From assembly GCF_002954405.1 (NCBI RefSeq), contig NZ_MQWC01000004.1, forward strand, positions 1,386,301 through 1,450,300: 64,000 bases of DNA. The letters run 5' to 3'. Under the pieces are notes generated by a model that did no database searches, was not told the origin of the DNA, and saw nothing but the letters and a program-made list of their open reading frames with translations. Made by a program: the position numbers and the translations under genes. Positions 43,351-52,953 of the stretch are shown here, piece after piece. How positions within the stretch are numbered: position 1 is the first letter of the stretch; each line of letters begins with the position of its first letter. This stretch comes from Salinibacter sp. 10B. GTDB taxonomy: Bacteria; Bacteroidota; Rhodothermia; Rhodothermales; Salinibacteraceae.

Positions 43351-44136
43351 TCAGCCTCCCGATTCGATCATCGCCTCTACGCTCTCGCTGTAGCCTCGGC
43401 TCGTCTTCAGGGGAGTGCCTGCCTCCATGATGAGCCGATACGTCCCGTGATCGAGGGGACGGAGCTCCTCAACGTAATCGGTATTCACGATATAGGAGCG
43501 ATGGACGCGGCGGAACCTTGTAGAATCGAGCCGCTGCTCCAGCTCTTTCATCGTTTTGCGGATGAGGTGAGCATCTTCCCCGTCGTGCAGCGCGACATAG
43601 TCCCCTTCCGACTCGATCCACTGCACATCCTCTACGTCCACGAAGTAGATTCGATTTCGGCTTCGCACCGTAAAGCGGTCAATCGATTCCTCCCTGTCAT
43701 CGTCCTCGTCCCGCTTAGCATATTGCTTCAGGAGTCCCTTGAGCTGCTGGCTAAGGGCGTCCGCCTCCGTGCGCTGAATTTGTTGACGTGCCCGATCAAG
43801 CGCTTCCGCAAACCGCTCCTCGTCGATGGGTTTGAGCAGATAGTCGAGGGCATGGGCGTCGAACGCATCGATGGCGTATTCGTCGTAGGCCGTCACGAAG
43901 ATGGTCACGGGCATTTGCGCAACCCCCACCTCGCGCACCACCTCCAGGCCGGTCATCTCCGGCATTTGTACATCGAGGAAGACGAGATCGGGTTCATTTT
44001 CGTCAATCTGCCGTATGGCCTGCGGTCCATCAGCGGCCTCTCCCACAATCACGACGTCGTCGACTGGATCGAGCAGTTGCGCGACCCCTTTCCGGGCAAG
44101 CGGTTCATCGTCCACGATGAGGGCACGAATCGACAT
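43351..44136 (-). CDS. LytTR-family response regulator
   Basis: A 261-aa regulator. The receiver domain (1-120) has Asp9-Asp10, phospho-acceptor Asp55 (LVFLDVQMPEMTG), Thr and Lys (YLLKPID). The LytTR DNA-binding domain (about 160-258) has RSRNRIYFVDVEDVQWIESEGDYV-like strands and FRRVHRSYIVN. ATG 44136 (MSIRALIVDDEP) is the family start; the open frame extends 21 codons upstream into the kinase gene. It is encoded 22 bp after the kinase, so the two form a two-component system. Targets are unknown. Confidence 0.94.
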   Translation of the reverse strand: MSIRALIVDDEPLARKGVAQLLDPVDDVVIVGEAADGPQAIRQIDENEPDLVFLDVQMPEMTGLEVVREVGVAQMPVTIFVTAYDEYAIDAFDAHALDYLLKPIDEERFAEALDRARQQIQRTEADALSQQLKGLLKQYAKRDEDDDREESIDRFTVRSRNRIYFVDVEDVQWIESEGDYVALHDGEDAHLIRKTMKELEQRLDSTRFRRVHRSYIVNTDYVEELRPLDHGTYRLIMEAGTPLKTSRGYSESVEAMIESGG

Positions 44137-44158
44137 AGCAGTACGTAGAAGTGTATTC

Positions 44159-45421
44159 TCATTGATCGGACGTTGGAACGGCCGTCGAGGCCTCGTCAAC
44201 CTCGAAGGTGCGCGCTTCGGGATCGACCGGGAGTCGAATGGTGATGCGCGCGCCTCCCTCCGCCGCCGTTCCCAGATCGAACGTGTGCTTCTCTCCGTAC
44301 AACGTTTCTAGACGCCGTTTCGTATTGGAGAGTCCCACCCCATCGTCACTGGACAGCACATCTACGTCCGTATCCGGAAAGCCTGCCCCACTGTCGGCCA
44401 CAGTCAACTCCACCTGGTCCGGCTGCCCGTCTCGACGAAGCGGATCAGCCGTGACGCGCACCACGCCAGCCTCTGCGTGCGGGGCCACTCCGTGACGCAC
44501 AGCGTTCTCCACGAGCGGCTGCAGCAGCAGATACGGCACCGGAACCTCGCTCACGTCTGGATCCACGGCAATGTCCACACGCAGCCGGTCTCCAAACCGG
44601 ATCTCTTCAATTTCGAGGTAGCGCTCCACCAGATCAATTTCCTCGCGTAGGGGGACCATCTGCACGTCGGCCCCCTCAAACGTGGAGCGCAGCAAATCGC
44701 TCAGCAGTCGTAGCGTGCGTCCTGCCTTTGTCGTCTCCCCTCCACGGACGAGGACGGCGATGGCGTTGAGGGTGTTGAACAAAAAGTGCGGATTCACCTG
44801 CATGCGAAGGGCCTGCAACTGGGCCTGAGCAAGTTCGGCCTGGAGGGCCTGGGCCTGGGCCTCTTGCTCGCGCGACCGGACGAAGTGCTCATACGCAAAG
44901 CCGAGCGCCGCCAGGATGAAGTACGTGAAGTAGTCGGTCATAAACCGACGGAAGAGGAGCACAGCGAGGGGCCAGTCCTCCACGTCGTAAGGCTCCGCCC
45001 GCACAAACGACGTCGTAAAATCGGGGTACACCCCCTCTCGCGTAAAGTCGGCCAGCGTGAAGACGCCCTGTTCGACGGCCACGTGCACGGCAGCGATGGG
45101 CACCCCAAGGGCAAGGCTCCACCAGAGCCCACGCCGAAAACTGGAGCGGACATCGACCCACCGGAATAGATATAGCACGACGGGCACCAGTAGCGCCCAC
45201 AGGTGCAGTCGCGTCCACAGCCCCACAGTGAAAGCGTAGAGAGCAAACGGCACGCGCAGCCACAACAGCTCTTGGGGCGTGGTGCGAAACCATTCGACGA
45301 TTCGGGGAGCCGCAACCTCCGTGAAGATCAACAGCACCAGCAGAGTGACGGTGCCGTAGATCAAATACCGCCGCGCAAACCGACGGAGAGACGACAATTC
45401 CGACGAGGCCGACGGGGCCAT
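44159..45421 (-). CDS. LytS/YehU-type sensor histidine kinase
   Basis: A 420-aa membrane kinase partner of the LytTR regulator. Four hydrophobic segments in the first ~190 residues are followed by a short coiled coil (REQEAQAQALQAELAQAQLQ). The His_kinase motif QVNPHFLFNTLNAIAVLV carries the phosphorylated His. The ATPase domain has PVPYLLLQPLVENAVRHG, VADSGAGFPD and GVGLSNTKRRLE. There is no extracytoplasmic sensor domain of note, so the signal may be membrane-borne. Confidence 0.93.
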   Translation of the reverse strand: MAPSASSELSSLRRFARRYLIYGTVTLLVLLIFTEVAAPRIVEWFRTTPQELLWLRVPFALYAFTVGLWTRLHLWALLVPVVLYLFRWVDVRSSFRRGLWWSLALGVPIAAVHVAVEQGVFTLADFTREGVYPDFTTSFVRAEPYDVEDWPLAVLLFRRFMTDYFTYFILAALGFAYEHFVRSREQEAQAQALQAELAQAQLQALRMQVNPHFLFNTLNAIAVLVRGGETTKAGRTLRLLSDLLRSTFEGADVQMVPLREEIDLVERYLEIEEIRFGDRLRVDIAVDPDVSEVPVPYLLLQPLVENAVRHGVAPHAEAGVVRVTADPLRRDGQPDQVELTVADSGAGFPDTDVDVLSSDDGVGLSNTKRRLETLYGEKHTFDLGTAAEGGARITIRLPVDPEARTFEVDEASTAVPTSDQ

Positions 45422-45966
45422 AGATATGAGAAAACCGTAGACAAAACGAAGCCGCTTGGGGCGGAGGGGCCGCCTCGTCGTCGGAGCTTATCGCGTTACG
45501 CAATCGCGCTGCAAACAGTCAGCATCAACGTGCTGAACAAGCCAATTCCGCCCCGTGGATTCACAATCGACGGGGTGAGTAACGCAATATCCCCGATTTA
45601 TAGCTGACTTTCCACGACCTTTGCGGCAAAAAGTTCGACGCTCCCGAGAGCTCGACCTGGTTGTTTTCATCATTCCATCACAATACGTACTTGACGTCCC
45701 GGGCGTCGGTTTTTCTATGATAGCAATGATACTGACCGAAACTCCGGTCGTGCGTCCCTTAGAATGGCTTGTGTTGCAGTGCAAAGTAGTGTATCCCCCT
45801 GGAAGGAATCCTCTGCTAAGGAAAATCCAGGAGCGACGCGGGAACCGTTTCCAGCGATTGGGGCGGGGGACTCATGCCATCCGCATGGAGCACAATACAT
45901 TCTCAGAGCAGTCTTTTCTGCTTTCGGCCTATCTCCACAAATCTTCCACAGAACCAACACGTCGAT
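45422..45966. other. Intergenic region (545 bp)
   Basis: No supportable gene. It should contain the kinase promoter and that of the small membrane protein. A single operator-like GGGAACCGTTTCCA occurs at 45840-45853; see rejected items. Confidence 0.45.
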
Positions 45967-46167
45967 ATGTCCACCTCCTCGAATTCTTCCTTCGACGGCC
46001 CCCGAATTGTCATGTGGATCACACTCTTGTTCGGTCTGGTTGCTGCCGGCTACGAACTCATGGAGGGATCCGTCGAGCTTGCCTTGCTCATCGGGGTCGG
46101 CGGGCTCGTAGCCTGGGCTGCCCTTCGCACCCTCTTACAGATACGAGCGGCTACGACGGAAAAGTAA
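45967..46167 (+). CDS. Small two-helix membrane protein, unknown
   Basis: A 66-aa protein starting MSTSSNSSFDGPRIVMWITL, with two hydrophobic helices (about 14-30 and 37-55) joined by a short acidic loop (GYELMEGSVE), and a charged end. I do not recognise the family. Its composition is consistent with a real small inner-membrane protein. Its position between the kinase gene and tRNA-Ser tells nothing about function. Confidence 0.5.
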   Translation: MSTSSNSSFDGPRIVMWITLLFGLVAAGYELMEGSVELALLIGVGGLVAWAALRTLLQIRAATTEK

Positions 46168-46338
46168 CCTACGCTCCCGTCTACAGGTGCAGGGAAACGA
46201 AGGCTTCGCGCCGTCGGACACCGGTCGCTTCTACATTCCTTCGGACGTCCTGGATTCGGCATCCTCTCCAGAACAACGGCGCTGCTCAGGGCAATACGAC
46301 CCAGATTGGGACAGGGACGCAGTCCTATTTGCATGGAC

Positions 46339-46369
46339 AAAAATGCCCCTCATCGGCTCCTGAGGAGCA
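46339..46369 (-). terminator. Terminator after tRNA-Ser
   Basis: On the minus strand a 9-bp stem with one G:U pair (46361-46369 with 46344-46352) and 8-nt loop is followed by TTTTTG, 8 bp past the CCA end. Confidence 0.8.
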
Positions 46370-46377
46370 CTGTGAAG

Positions 46378-46469
46378 TGGCGGAGGGGGAGGGATTCGAA
46401 CCCCCGAGGCCACAATGGGCCTGCCGGTTTTCAAGACCGGTGCATTCAACCAGGCTCTGCCACCCCTCC
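46378..46469 (-). tRNA. tRNA-Ser (UGA)
   Basis: A 92-nt type II tRNA with acceptor stem GGAGGGG/CCCCTCC, discriminator G and encoded CCA. The anticodon stem-loop is CCGGT-CTTGAAA-ACCGG, giving anticodon UGA. A long variable arm and a GTTCGAATC T-loop are present. It reads codons UCA/UCG and probably other UCN. A terminator follows directly. Confidence 0.96.
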
Positions 46470-46597
46470 AAAGCACGCAGCTATGCTGCGCTGATAGGAT
46501 TTCACACCGGCAGGCCGATACAGTTTCAAGAGGGCCTTGAATCTGCAATGGAAGCCCTGCACGGGACGGCGACTTCCCCCACGAGCGGAGACGAGGG

Positions 46598-48301
46598 TCA
46601 GGGTTCGGTCACCTGACCAGGCGTTTTCTCTGTCCCCCCCAGTGCGTCGCAGAGATCGCCCACAAGTGTCTCCGGATCTCGGGCCGGTGTCCACCGCACC
46701 ACGAAAAGCTCGTCGCGGTGTGCGTACGTCCAGTGCGACAGGAGGCGAATTTCGTCGGTCGCTCGTTTCGTGAAGTTTGACGGCGGCTCGGCCGCCGGAT
46801 CGAAGTGGGTGCGGCAGTGCGTTTGAAGTCGCGTCCGATCCTCGGACGTGGGCGGACATTCGCACGACACTGATTCGACAAACCGTCCAAAACGAACGAA
46901 GAGCACATCGGCGGTTGTTGCCTCCTTCGTTCGATGCACGAGCGCGGCGTTGTGGTGACGAATAGGCGCCGCCACCACGCGCTGCTTCTCGAGGATCGTC
47001 TCCAATGGCTCCAGGGTGTCTCGAATTTCGGCCGCCTTCTCAAAATCCCGCTCTTCGGACGCCTGTTGCATCCGCGCGCGGAGCTCTTCAAGCACGGCGC
47101 GATCCTGTCCCGTGAGAAAGGCCCGGACATTCTCCACCGCCCTGGCATACGCCGCCTTGTCCTCGTTCTCACAGGGAACCGTGCACCGATCCATGTCGGC
47201 ATAGAGGCAGCGCTGCCCGAGATGCAACCGGTCGTCATCGCACTCGCGAAGCCGAAAAAACCGACTTGCAACGTCTACCACCATGTCCGCCCGGTCGGTG
47301 TTGCGAACCGGACCGTAGTACTCCGCGTCATCATCAGACAGGGTCCGCGTCCACGAAAGGGTAGGATACTCGTTTGTGGTGTCGAGCCGAATGAACGGGC
47401 GACTGTAGTAGCGGCGCTGGGCCCGATTGTAGCGCGGCTTCTCCGTCTTAATGAGACGAGACTCCCGCAGAATGGCCTCCAACTCCGTCCCCGTCTCCTC
47501 CCATTCCACCGTCCGCACCTTCTGGAGCATCTTGCGCTTGCGCGACCCTTTGGACTCGACCGCCGTAAAGTGAGAGCGAAGCCGATCCGAAAGCTTCTTC
47601 GCTTTCCCGATGTAGAGAGACGCCCCCCGACTGTTCTTCAGTAGATACACGCCCGGGGCGTCTGGTGCGTCCGGCAAGACCTCGTTGCGAATTTTCTTGA
47701 GGTGACTGGGCGTCTCGCGCACCTTCTGGTAGCGCCGGTGCTGAAATGATAGCAGATCGTCTACGTCCTCAATTTCATGCTCGAACGCAAGCTGGCTGAG
47801 AAGCCGGCGCAACACAATGCCGGTTGCTTCCGCGTCGCCAAGCGCCCGGTGCCGCCCATCTACGGTGATGTCGTAAAATTGCACGAGCCGACTCAGTCCC
47901 TTCGAGTCGAGGCCCGGCAACAGCCGCCGCGCCAGTCGCACTGTGCAGAGAGTTTCATTCGACAGTGGGTCACGCCCCATCCGGTCAAGCTCCGCGTCGA
48001 GAAAGCCCTTATCAAACGACAGATTGTGTGCTGTGAGGACACCATCGTCCAGAAAGTCGAGATACTCCGGCAACACCTCTTCCATAGGCGGGGCATCAAA
48101 GACCATCCCGGTGGTGATGCCGGTGAGCTTCGTAATGCGTCCCGGAATCGAGCGCTGCGGATTCACGAGTTGCTGATAGCGATCGACGATTTCTCCATCT
48201 ACCACCTTCACGGCCCCGATTTCAATCACACGGTCCGTCTCCGCCTTCGTGCCCGTCGTCTCGGTATCGGTCACGACGAAGGTGGCGTCGGAAACGTGCA
48301 T
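46598..48301 (-). CDS. DEDD exonuclease - GIY-YIG (UvrC/Cho-like) nuclease
   Basis: A 567-aa protein. Residues about 5-170 are a DnaQ-type 3'-5' exonuclease (VVTDTETTGT, TAHNLSFDKGFLD, HRALGDAEAT). About 210-300 is a GIY-YIG endonuclease as in the N-terminal half of UvrC (PGVYLLKNSRGASLYIGKAK). Then come the UvrC Cys motif (CLYADMDRCTVPC) and a UVR-type UvrB-binding helix pair (EERDFEKAAEIRDTLEPLE). It lacks the UvrC C-terminal RNase H-like nuclease, so it resembles Cho joined to an exonuclease. This fusion is found in several phyla. ATG 48301 was chosen; the longer upstream frame shows no domain. Confidence 0.9.
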   Translation of the reverse strand: MHVSDATFVVTDTETTGTKAETDRVIEIGAVKVVDGEIVDRYQQLVNPQRSIPGRITKLTGITTGMVFDAPPMEEVLPEYLDFLDDGVLTAHNLSFDKGFLDAELDRMGRDPLSNETLCTVRLARRLLPGLDSKGLSRLVQFYDITVDGRHRALGDAEATGIVLRRLLSQLAFEHEIEDVDDLLSFQHRRYQKVRETPSHLKKIRNEVLPDAPDAPGVYLLKNSRGASLYIGKAKKLSDRLRSHFTAVESKGSRKRKMLQKVRTVEWEETGTELEAILRESRLIKTEKPRYNRAQRRYYSRPFIRLDTTNEYPTLSWTRTLSDDDAEYYGPVRNTDRADMVVDVASRFFRLRECDDDRLHLGQRCLYADMDRCTVPCENEDKAAYARAVENVRAFLTGQDRAVLEELRARMQQASEERDFEKAAEIRDTLEPLETILEKQRVVAAPIRHHNAALVHRTKEATTADVLFVRFGRFVESVSCECPPTSEDRTRLQTHCRTHFDPAAEPPSNFTKRATDEIRLLSHWTYAHRDELFVVRWTPARDPETLVGDLCDALGGTEKTPGQVTEP

Positions 48302-48796
48302 GAGCAAACATCGGCAACGTGAACACAAAACGCTACGGAGCCCCGAACCTGTGGCGCTCTTTTGAGCATGGAGGAGAGGGACAACATGTGTAAAGAAGAG
48401 CAGCGTCCCCCTTAAAATCCATGACGTCTCTTCTCTGTAACGACTTCCGGACACGGTCAGGCATGTGCGCTCCGAAATCGACCGACCCGGTTCCCGCCTA
48501 TTGGTGCGCGCCAAACCCGTGCGAAAAGACAAGACCCGCCCCCTGCGCGAGCACCAGGGCTGACGGCCGAAACCACAACTCCTTCCAATTCGTGGATCGT
48601 TAAACCCATCGCCGGAGGCCGACTCGATTTCGAATGCCCACGTCAACCGGTTGAGAGCTCGCATCGGAGTGCAGGAAGGACGTCGTTCGCACAGAAGGCC
48701 AGTTCTGTACGCAACGGAGCTCGGAAATGTGCAATCAGGATAGAGTCCCTTCCGGTCCCCTCCCTGAGACTCTCTGCCCGGAGCAGCGATGTCCAT
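48302..48796. other. Intergenic region (495 bp)
   Basis: No gene, repeat or clear hairpin is seen. It separates two minus-strand genes and should hold the promoter of the exonuclease/UvrC-like gene. Confidence 0.5.
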
Positions 48797-49291
48797 CTAT
48801 TCGTGATCCCCGCTGGGAGGCCAAAGCCCAAGCTGCCGACGCACGGTGACGATCTGCCCCACATGATAGGCATTGTGGTCGGCCACAAGAAGCATCTCTC
48901 GCAGGTAGGTATGCTCGTCGTGAGAGGGCACCGTGTCGTAGAGATCCAGGGACTCATTCTTCACAAGGTCGCAGAGTGCGGCCCGATCGTCTTTCACCTG
49001 TGCTAGAGCTCCGTTCCACACGTCGTCATCGGCAGGGGCCTGCTCGTCGGGCCAGAAGTCGGACGGCCAGTCGGGCATCGTATAGTCGGCCTCCTGACAG
49101 TAGACGAGGATGTCCTGCTGTGCGCGGCGGATGTGCTCCACGAGCTCCCACACCGAATACGGCAGGGCCTCGGGCCGGTCGCCCCGGCGCCCCGACGGCA
49201 TCTGGGCCACCGCGTCCTCGAAAGTGCAATGGGCCTGACGGGCAGTCAGCAGATTCAGTACGTGCTCGCGAAGAGTGGAATCGGACGGCAT
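48797..49291 (-). CDS. DinB-superfamily protein
   Basis: A 164-aa four-helix-bundle protein of the DinB/YfiT metal-binding superfamily. The metal-binding pattern appears as VEHIRRAQQD near residue 50 and DHNAYHVGQIVTVRRQLG near the C terminus. Members act as metal-dependent thiol or bacillithiol transferases or have no known role. ATG 49291 was preferred to TTG 49297. It is a single gene; the preceding 263-bp gap is empty. Confidence 0.82.
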   Translation of the reverse strand: MPSDSTLREHVLNLLTARQAHCTFEDAVAQMPSGRRGDRPEALPYSVWELVEHIRRAQQDILVYCQEADYTMPDWPSDFWPDEQAPADDDVWNGALAQVKDDRAALCDLVKNESLDLYDTVPSHDEHTYLREMLLVADHNAYHVGQIVTVRRQLGLWPPSGDHE

Positions 49292-49554
49292 AGGCAAAGA
49301 GACAATCGGTACGACAAACGGGCAGAATCTATGACCCCAGCATACGAATCGACTGTGGACGAAACCGTTCTCTCATCCCCCTGCTCATTTCGCCACACCT
49401 CGTACTGACGCGTCCCTGCGCCTTCCTAGCCCCGAATGGGGGAAAGACCCGCGGCCCTCTTCCTTTCCGTACCGCCCCCGGCTCGGATCCCGACCAAAGA
49501 ACGATTGGTTGGACGACGCTACTCCCCTCCTTCTGATTTCTTCTTTCCAGCGCA

Positions 49555-50226
49555 ATGTACTGGTGGCGTCAATGGCTTTTGCTCGCACTCCTGGGCTGGC
49601 TCCTCCTTCTGGCCACCCGGTGCCACCTGCCCCGGCAGACCGTGACCCCGACCCCGGACAGCACGAGCACCGTCTACCTCGTTCGGCATGGCTGGCACGC
49701 CGGGATTGCGGTCCGCCGCACCGACGTGCCGGCCGGGGTCTGGCCAGTGCTCGACGCGTTTCCGACGGCTCGCTACCTAGAGGTGGGGTGGCGGGAAGCC
49801 CGCTACTATCCGGGCGACACCCGGGGCGTGTGGGGGGCCTTCCGCGCTGGGGCTTGGCCCACCGGCAGCGTGCTCCACGTCGTGCCCATCTCCGGCAGCG
49901 TGCAGGGCACCTTTCCGCAAAATACCATCGTCCGCATTCCGGTGGCCCCGCAGGAGCTGCGTGCCCTCGTGCAGTACGTTGCTGAATCGTTTTCGGTGAA
50001 CAACCAGGGCAATGCCATCCCCGCAGCTTCGGGCTACTATGCCGGGAGTCGGTTCTATCAGTCGGAGTTGACCTACCACGTCTTCAACAACTGCAACCAC
50101 TGGACCGCCGGGGCGCTGGAGGCCGCCGGCTGCGACACGGCCCCACGCTGGACACTGACAGTGGGACGGGTGATAGCACAAGCCGAGGCGTGCGGTACCC
50201 GTCTGCCGTCGGCACCGGAGCCGTAG
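49555..50226 (+). CDS. DUF2459 family protein
   Basis: A 223-aa protein with an N-terminal membrane anchor or signal (WLLLALLGWLLLLATRCHL). The DUF2459 body contains VYLVRHGWHAGIAVR, EVGWREARYYPG and FNNCNHWTAGALEAAGC, with conserved His and Cys that could form a catalytic or metal site. Its function is unknown; some relatives lie near urease genes, none of which are seen here. It is convergent with the rhodanese gene, 7 bp apart. Confidence 0.85.
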   Translation: MYWWRQWLLLALLGWLLLLATRCHLPRQTVTPTPDSTSTVYLVRHGWHAGIAVRRTDVPAGVWPVLDAFPTARYLEVGWREARYYPGDTRGVWGAFRAGAWPTGSVLHVVPISGSVQGTFPQNTIVRIPVAPQELRALVQYVAESFSVNNQGNAIPAASGYYAGSRFYQSELTYHVFNNCNHWTAGALEAAGCDTAPRWTLTVGRVIAQAEACGTRLPSAPEP

Positions 50227-50233
50227 CTCGATT

Positions 50234-50767
50234 CTACTTGTCGTCGTCCGTCGTCGGATCTCGAACATGCAACTCGTCGTCGAGCAGCGTCCCCCACGAG
50301 GCGTCGTAGGGGTGCACAGCCCGCACCGGCGAGCCGTCCCGAACAACGCGACGTCCCTCGTTGGCCCACCGAAAGATGGAGCCTTGCAGGTTCGCGACCT
50401 TGGTGAAGCCCTGCTCTTGGAGACGGGCCGCGATGCGCGCCGAGCGGTATCCTACAGAGCAGTAGACGACGATGGGAGTGTTCTGCGTCAGGGTGTCGAG
50501 CTCCGGAAACGCAGTGGCCTCCGGGTCGATGCGCCGCGCATTGGGCAGATGACTCACGGCGTACTCTTCCCGTGTGCGAGCATCGATCAGCACCGGACGA
50601 GCGGCCGTACGATCCGCAAGCCGTTCCGCTAGCGAATCGGTCGTGATGGTCGGAACGTCCGGAAAGTTCGCCGCAATCATTCGATCAACGGCAGTCCAGG
50701 TAACATCCTGCGAGCAGCCAAACTGGACGGCGAGAAGACACAGTGCCGAGGCCGCAAGGTTTCGCAT
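50234..50767 (-). CDS. Rhodanese-domain lipoprotein
   Basis: A 177-aa protein with a lipoprotein signal (CLLAVQFGC, Cys18) and one rhodanese domain (about 40-135). The catalytic loop is CSVGYRS in IVVYCSVGYRSARIAARL; the LIDARTREEYAVSHLPNA entry motif is intact. It is probably a sulfur transferase or persulfide handler in the cell envelope. ATG 50767 was chosen for the lipobox; the longer frame adds an arginine-rich stretch. Confidence 0.9.
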   Translation of the reverse strand: MRNLAASALCLLAVQFGCSQDVTWTAVDRMIAANFPDVPTITTDSLAERLADRTAARPVLIDARTREEYAVSHLPNARRIDPEATAFPELDTLTQNTPIVVYCSVGYRSARIAARLQEQGFTKVANLQGSIFRWANEGRRVVRDGSPVRAVHPYDASWGTLLDDELHVRDPTTDDDK

Positions 50768-50851
50768 GAGATGTTCGCGTCGTCGGGTTACGGATTGTAT
50801 TGCATCGGCGGCAGCACGCCCCCTCCGGCGCCCCCTTTCCCAAAGCATGAG

Positions 50852-51145
50852 TTAAAGAGAAATCACGCCGTCGATGCTGGACGCCTCCTCATAAATCGAG
50901 ACCACTTCCTCACTCGACGACATCCGCAGGTGGGCCGTCACGCTTTTATAGTTTCCCTTGCTGGATTCGCGCACACGCACAGGATGATCCCCAAACACTG
51001 TTTTCAGCTCATCGACCTGTCCGGACGGAGCAATAAACTTGAACGTGTAGCGCGTGGGCCAGTCGTTCTGGTCGTCGAGAAGCTCCTTGAATCGGTCCCA
51101 CCACTCCTCGTCGTTCTCGGCCTCGGGCTGATTAATGAACTGCAT
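50852..51145 (-). CDS. DUF493 (YbeD-like) small protein
   Basis: A 97-aa cytoplasmic protein with the ferredoxin-like alpha/beta fold of the YbeD family: YTFKFIAPSGQVDELKTVFG, SSKGNYKSVTAHLRM and a terminal IDGVISL. YbeD relatives are proposed, not proven, to have regulatory roles. ATG 51145 (MQFINQPEAE) was preferred to TTG 51172. It stands 84 bp upstream of the rhodanese gene on the same strand. Confidence 0.82.
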   Translation of the reverse strand: MQFINQPEAENDEEWWDRFKELLDDQNDWPTRYTFKFIAPSGQVDELKTVFGDHPVRVRESSKGNYKSVTAHLRMSSSEEVVSIYEEASSIDGVISL

Positions 51146-51345
51146 AGGGCATTGGTGGACTTCAAAAGACAACGGACCTTTCCTCTACGCACCGCCCCCA
51201 CTCCTCGTTCGAGGCTTCCCCGCATGACAAAAACGTAAAATATAACCAATAACGGCCGTAGGCTCTTTTGAGGGGGAGCACGGTTCACTATTATGAAATG
51301 GTATTCTCACAAATCGTCGTTCGATCATCAACTCTTGCTGAGCGC

Positions 51346-52902
51346 ATGTCTATGGATTCTTCTGGAGCACGCGCCTCATCCGTCGTCCGGTGGTTCGGGA
51401 CACTGGCCTTACTCCTGCTGCTCGCCGTTCCGTCGGCACAGGGCCAAGACCTCCTCTCCCAATTTGAGGAGAAGGTCACAACCTTTACTCTCGACAACGG
51501 ACTTACCTTCGTGGTTATTGAGCGCCACGACGCGCCCGTCGTCTCCTTTCATACGTATGCCGATGTGGGATCCGTGAACGAGCCCGCCGGTCGAACGGGC
51601 CTGGCCCACATGTTTGAGCACATGGCCTTTAAGGGCACCACCTCGATCGGCACCACGAACATCGAGAAAGAGATCGATGCCCTGCAGCGTCAAGAGGAAA
51701 TCTATCTCCAGCTGCGTCGTGAAAAAGCAAAGGGAGCACAGGCCGACTCGGCGCGCATTGCAAAGCTCCAGCAAGAGTTCAAGGCTGCTCAAAAAGAGGC
51801 CGAGTCCTACATCCAGGAAGGCGAGTACGAGAACATTCTCGAACGTGAGGGGGTGACCGGCATGAACGCCTACACGACCCCCGACGCCACGGGATACATG
51901 TACAATCTGCCTGCCAACAAGCTGGAGCTCTTCTTCGCGATGGAATCCGACCGGTTTCATAACCCGGTGCTTCGCGAATTCTACACCGAGCGGGACGTGG
52001 TGATGGAAGAGCGACGGCAGCGCACGGAGTCAAGCCCCACGGGGCGTCTCATTGAGGAGTTTCTGACGACTGCTTTCAAGGCCCACCCCTACGGCCAGCC
52101 CACCATTGGGCACATGTCCGACCTCCAAAACCTCTCCCGAACCGACGCAAAGCAGTTTTTTGACAAGTACTATGGGGCAAACAACCTCACCATCGGCATT
52201 GCGGGGGACGTGAACCCAGACCGGGTGCAAACCCTGGCCAACGAGTACTTCAGCCGGCTGCCGGAAGGAGAGGACCCACTTCCCGTCACGACCCGCGAAC
52301 CGGAGCAGATTGGAGAGCGGCGCGTCACCATCCGTGAACAAACGCAGCCGTTCGTCCTCATCGGCTACCACCGGGGGAGCATGCATAGTGCAAACGACCC
52401 GGTCTACGACATTCTCGTCGACGTGCTGTCGCGGGGCCGCACAAGCCGTCTTCACCAGGCCCTCGTGGAAACGGAAACGGCCCTCAACGTGCAGGTGGTG
52501 CCCAGTTTTCCCGGAAGCAAGCACGAAACGCTGTTCGGGATTTTTGGAGTGCCCAACCGGGGCGTGTCGCCCGACACCGTGGAGCACATGATCTACGATG
52601 AACTTGACCGGATTACGAATGAGGGCATTACGCAGGCGGAACTGGAACGAGCCAAAACCCGAGCCCGGGCGGACCTCATTGGCAGCCTCGATTCTAATTC
52701 CGGGCTGGCCCGCCAGTTTTCTCAGATGGAGGCCCTCACGGGCGACTGGCGCTCGATCTTCCGCCAGTTGGACGCGCTGGAAAAAGTGACGGTGGACGAC
52801 GTGCAGCGCGTGGCGAAGAACACGTTTACGCGCAGCAACCGCACCGTGGCCCTCATCAAGACGACCGACTCGTCCGGCGACCCCACCACGGCTGAGAAGT
52901 AG
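51346..52902 (+). CDS. M16 zinc peptidase, catalytic member
   Basis: A 518-aa exported peptidase. The signal peptide (about 1-33, ending QGQ) precedes an N-terminal M16 domain with the inverted zinc motif His88-x-x-Glu91-His92 (HMFEH) and a downstream Glu in ERDVVMEERRQ. A helical insertion of about 65 residues follows the zinc motif (EIDALQRQEEIYLQLRREKA region), absent from compact M16B enzymes. The C-terminal M16 domain follows. The next gene encodes an M16 homologue without zinc ligands, so they probably form an active/inactive pair. The start at 51346 is the best fit to a signal peptide; ATG 51352 and ATG 51298 are also in frame. Confidence 0.93.
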   Translation: MSMDSSGARASSVVRWFGTLALLLLLAVPSAQGQDLLSQFEEKVTTFTLDNGLTFVVIERHDAPVVSFHTYADVGSVNEPAGRTGLAHMFEHMAFKGTTSIGTTNIEKEIDALQRQEEIYLQLRREKAKGAQADSARIAKLQQEFKAAQKEAESYIQEGEYENILEREGVTGMNAYTTPDATGYMYNLPANKLELFFAMESDRFHNPVLREFYTERDVVMEERRQRTESSPTGRLIEEFLTTAFKAHPYGQPTIGHMSDLQNLSRTDAKQFFDKYYGANNLTIGIAGDVNPDRVQTLANEYFSRLPEGEDPLPVTTREPEQIGERRVTIREQTQPFVLIGYHRGSMHSANDPVYDILVDVLSRGRTSRLHQALVETETALNVQVVPSFPGSKHETLFGIFGVPNRGVSPDTVEHMIYDELDRITNEGITQAELERAKTRARADLIGSLDSNSGLARQFSQMEALTGDWRSIFRQLDALEKVTVDDVQRVAKNTFTRSNRTVALIKTTDSSGDPTTAEK

Positions 52903-52953
52903 ACGCTTCGCGTTTCCCTTCGCCTCCTTTGATCGAACCGCATCACGTACGTC

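Noticed and set aside
45840-45853. GGGAACCGTTTCCA, resembling the LacI-type operator
   Set aside because: One arm base differs and the nearest gene is an unrelated small membrane protein; a single degenerate match of this length is expected by chance.
7197-46196. A 16-mer (CTACAGGTGCAGGGAA) found in two distant intergenic regions
   Set aside because: One such repeat is expected by chance in 64 kb, and neither copy shows wider similarity.
45621-46616. A 331-codon plus-strand frame
   Set aside because: It runs through the small membrane-protein gene, the tRNA-Ser gene and its terminator, and its residues show no domain.
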